Part shown: positions 62,052 to 64,000 of the stretch, piece after piece
Layout of the letters: each line of letters starts with the position of its first letter
How positions within the stretch are numbered: position 1 is the first letter of the stretch
NCBI RefSeq assembly: GCF_004564375.1
Contig: NZ_CP038267.1
Coordinates: 2,420,501 to 2,484,500, forward strand
Source of the DNA: Nocardioides euryhalodurans
Lineage (GTDB): Bacteria; Actinomycetota; Actinomycetes; Propionibacteriales; Nocardioidaceae
Reading direction: 5' to 3'
Length of the DNA stretch: 64,000 nt
Made by a program: the position numbers and the translations under genes
The notes under the pieces: model-generated
Database searches by the model: none
What the model saw: only the letters and a program-made list of their open reading frames with translations
Told to the model about the DNA's origin: nothing

Positions 62052-63833
62052 TCACGATCGGGGCACCCCAGCGTGCCCCGGCTGACTTGAGGATGACTTG
62101 AGCCTCCGGTTCATCCGCTCGTGGAGGAGCGCGCGCTCACCCGCCGGGATGTCGGCGTGGATCGCGTCGCGCACCAGGGGGTTGACGAAGTCGAGCGGCT
62201 GGCCGTCGAGGAGGATCTCGCTGCGCGCGAGCACGTCGAGGGCGGCGGCGACGTCCTCCTCCGAGTGCTGCGCCAGCTCGGCCACGGTCACGAGGTCGGC
62301 CAGCGGGCCGAGCACCGCCACGGCGTGCGCGACCGCGGTGACGGTCGCCGGCATGCGGCGCAGGCGGAGCGTCACCAACGACGTGATCGCCCGCGACCCC
62401 ACCGCGCGGACCGTGTCGACGTGGGCGGTGTCGGGCGGGACGCCCTGGTCGGCCAGGGCGCGCAGCAGCTGCCGCAGGAGCAACGGGTTGCCCGAGGTCA
62501 TCCGGTGGCAGGTCGCGACGAAGGTGTCGGCGCCGGGCCCGAGCCGGTCGGCGACCAGGGCGGCGGTGCCCTGCTCGGTGAGCGGAGCGGGGTGCAGCAC
62601 CGAGACCGCCTCGTTGCCGGCGAGCTCGGCCAGCAGGTCGTCGGCCCGGTGCGTCTCACCGGTGCGGACCGCCAGCACGACCAGCACGGGAAGCCCCTCG
62701 AGGCGTCTGACCAGGTAGGCGAGGAACTGCAGGGACGCCTCGTCGCACCACTGGACGTCGTCGATGCACAGCACGAACGGGGCGTCGTCGGCGAGCTTCG
62801 TCGTGACCTCGCAGAGCCCGCGAAGGGCGGCGAACCGCTCGTCGCGACCGACCGACTCGTCCGCGCCGGCGCCCAGCAGCTGCCGGACCACTCCCCAGTC
62901 GAAGTCCTGCTCGAGGGAGCTGCTCCGCGCCGACCGCACCCAGACGCCGGCACCGACCGCGAGCCGACGCAGCTCGTCGAGCAGACGCGTCTTGCCGATG
63001 CCCGAGGGTCCCTCGACCAGCAGGCAACCCGGCCTCCCCTCCTCGAGGTCGTCGACCATGGCGCGCAGGACCTCCATCTCGCGCTCGCGGTCCACGAGCC
63101 CGTCCGGCGTCCTCGGCCGCGGGACCCGCTGCGTCGCGCCGTCGGTCCTGGCGATGGTCGGCACGTCGAGGCCGGGCGACTGGGCGAGCACCTCCGCCTC
63201 GAGCGAGCGCAACGCCGGCCCGGGGTCGACGCCCAGCTCGTCGGCGAGCACCTGACGTGCCCGGCGCAGCGCCGCCAGCGCCGCCGCCTGCCGGTGCGCG
63301 CGGTAGAGCGCGAGGGCGAGGAGGCGCCAGCGTTCCTCGCGCAGCGGGTCCTCGTTGACGAGGGCCTCGAGCTCGCCGGTGACGAGCTGTGCCTCACCGA
63401 GCTCGAGGCGCGTGGCGAGGAGGCGTTCGCGGGCCACCGCCCGGAGCTCGGTGAGCCGCGCGGCCTCCGCCTCCGCCCAGGGCTCCATCGCGTAGTCGGC
63501 GTAGGCCGGTCCCTGCCACATCCGGAGCGCGGGCTCCAGGGTGCACACCGCGTCCGCGGGCGGCAGGCCGGCCGCCGCCTCCACCGCCGCCTCGAAGGCC
63601 CAGGCGTCGACGGCGTCGGGCGGGAGCCGCAGCGCGTAGCCGGGACCGGCGCGCGCGATGACACCGCCCCGGTGCCGGGCCGTCGCGTCCGGCTCGAGTC
63701 GCCGGCGCAGGTGGCTCACGTAGGCCTGCAGCGCCCCGTTGGCACTGGTCGGTGGCTCATCACCCCACACGCAGTCGACGAGCCGATCGGCGGGCACCAC
63801 CTCGTCCCGCGCGATGATCAGCCCCGCCAGCAC
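62052..63833 (-). CDS. AfsR/SARP-type regulator (BTAD plus AAA ATPase), 5' end disrupted
   Basis: A 593-residue open frame with the later part of an OmpR-like winged helix (about 1-70), a BTAD helical domain (about 80-215) and an AAA/STAND ATPase. The ATPase has Walker A EGPSGIGKT (about 273) and Walker B FVLCIDDVQW (about 352). The protein stops soon after the ATPase, without the usual long C-terminal repeats. The family start (VLGELTA-type strand) is present just upstream but in another frame (from GTG 63906), so the DNA-binding domain is incomplete in this frame. GTG 63833 has no good ribosome site. It may be a pseudogene, or the sequence may hold an indel error. Confidence 0.75.
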   Translation of the reverse strand: MLAGLIIARDEVVPADRLVDCVWGDEPPTSANGALQAYVSHLRRRLEPDATARHRGGVIARAGPGYALRLPPDAVDAWAFEAAVEAAAGLPPADAVCTLEPALRMWQGPAYADYAMEPWAEAEAARLTELRAVARERLLATRLELGEAQLVTGELEALVNEDPLREERWRLLALALYRAHRQAAALAALRRARQVLADELGVDPGPALRSLEAEVLAQSPGLDVPTIARTDGATQRVPRPRTPDGLVDREREMEVLRAMVDDLEEGRPGCLLVEGPSGIGKTRLLDELRRLAVGAGVWVRSARSSSLEQDFDWGVVRQLLGAGADESVGRDERFAALRGLCEVTTKLADDAPFVLCIDDVQWCDEASLQFLAYLVRRLEGLPVLVVLAVRTGETHRADDLLAELAGNEAVSVLHPAPLTEQGTAALVADRLGPGADTFVATCHRMTSGNPLLLRQLLRALADQGVPPDTAHVDTVRAVGSRAITSLVTLRLRRMPATVTAVAHAVAVLGPLADLVTVAELAQHSEEDVAAALDVLARSEILLDGQPLDFVNPLVRDAIHADIPAGERALLHERMNRRLKSSSSQPGHAGVPRS

Positions 63834-63906
63834 GGCGCGCTGACGCCGCCCGCGTGGCCGTGAGCTCGCCGAGCACGTGCAGGTGAAGTTCCGGCTGGCC
63901 GTCCAC
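63834..63906 (-). other. Out-of-frame N-terminal segment of the AfsR-like regulator
   Basis: GTG 63906, preceded by GAGGAACGG, opens a frame reading VDGQPELHLHVLGELTATR. This is the expected first strand of a BTAD regulator. About 20 codons later the family sequence continues (GRRQRAVLAGL) in the frame of the 62052-63833 gene. A deletion of a non-multiple of three bases, which also removed the usual short linker, explains both. Confidence 0.6.
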
Positions 63907-63920
63907 CCCGTTCCTCGCGT

Positions 63921-63947
63921 CGTCTCCCCCGAGACGTCTCCCCCGAG
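63921..63947 (-). repeat. Tandem 13-base direct repeat upstream of the regulator
   Basis: CTCGGGGGAGACG occurs twice with a 14-base period, directly between a TATCCT -10-like box (63951-63946) and the GTG 63906 start. It is a candidate operator or leader element. Confidence 0.6.
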
Positions 63948-64000
63948 GATAGGGGTGGTCGAGGGCTGCCCGCGGCCCCGATTTTCGGCACGGACGAGAG

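Noticed and set aside
63921..63947. A CRISPR array
   Set aside because: Only two 13-base units separated by one base. No spacers and no cas genes in the window.

Overview
The window is high-GC DNA dominated by G/C third codon positions, with many GTG starts and frequent 4-base ATGA/GTGA gene overlaps. It carries the classic actinobacterial block fhaA-fhaB-pstP-rodA-pbpA-pknA-pknB with a DUF881 gene, crgA and ppiA close by. In mycobacteria and their relatives this block sits near oriC. The best guess is a Nocardioides-like member of the Propionibacteriales; the genus is inferred, not shown.

Layout. 1-5942: a catabolic operon (CoA-transferase, FAH-family hydrolase/dehydratase, DapA-family aldolase, gamma-carbonic-anhydrase-like protein, FAD-linked 2-hydroxyacid dehydrogenase, SLC13-type anion symporter), probably for an organic or sugar-derived acid. 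6068-9979: small membrane and secreted proteins, including a 25-codon ORF with a good ribosome binding site. 10275-12832: a two-gene ABC exporter next to tRNA-Leu(CAG). 13284-21868: the cell-envelope and Ser/Thr phosphorylation operon. 21876-28394: DUF881, CrgA, SURF1-like, DUF3817, patatin, acyltransferase, a coiled-coil membrane protein, cyclophilin and rhomboid. 28616-33407: an HMG-CoA-lyase-like enzyme facing a GntR regulator, a CoA-transferase and a sodium/solute symporter, with two palindromic operators in the divergent promoter region. 33510-34607: a YbdK-type carboxylate-amine ligase.

34781-59052 is the most unusual part. A transmembrane Ser/Thr kinase is followed by two tandem copies of a module made of a WXG100 gene and an approximately 1800-residue Rhs/YD-repeat polymorphic toxin. 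Each module ends with a different candidate immunity gene. Facing them is a minus-strand operon with a Sec-secreted coiled-coil protein, a periplasmic-binding-protein-like lipoprotein and a 1456-residue FHA-FtsK/SpoIIIE (EccC/EssC-like) ATPase. I read this as a reduced type VII-like secretion system dedicated to Rhs effectors. No EccB, EccD, EccE or mycosin gene is visible, and the FHA domain together with the kinase suggests phospho-control. The two modules are near-identical mosaics, which indicates duplication and gene conversion.

59224-63906: two adjacent FAD-dependent (BBE-like) oxidases and an AfsR/SARP-type regulator whose 5' end appears to be frameshifted. The window cuts the first CoA-transferase at its 5' end. 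Almost all long ORFs antisense to these genes are GC-bias shadows and are not annotated.
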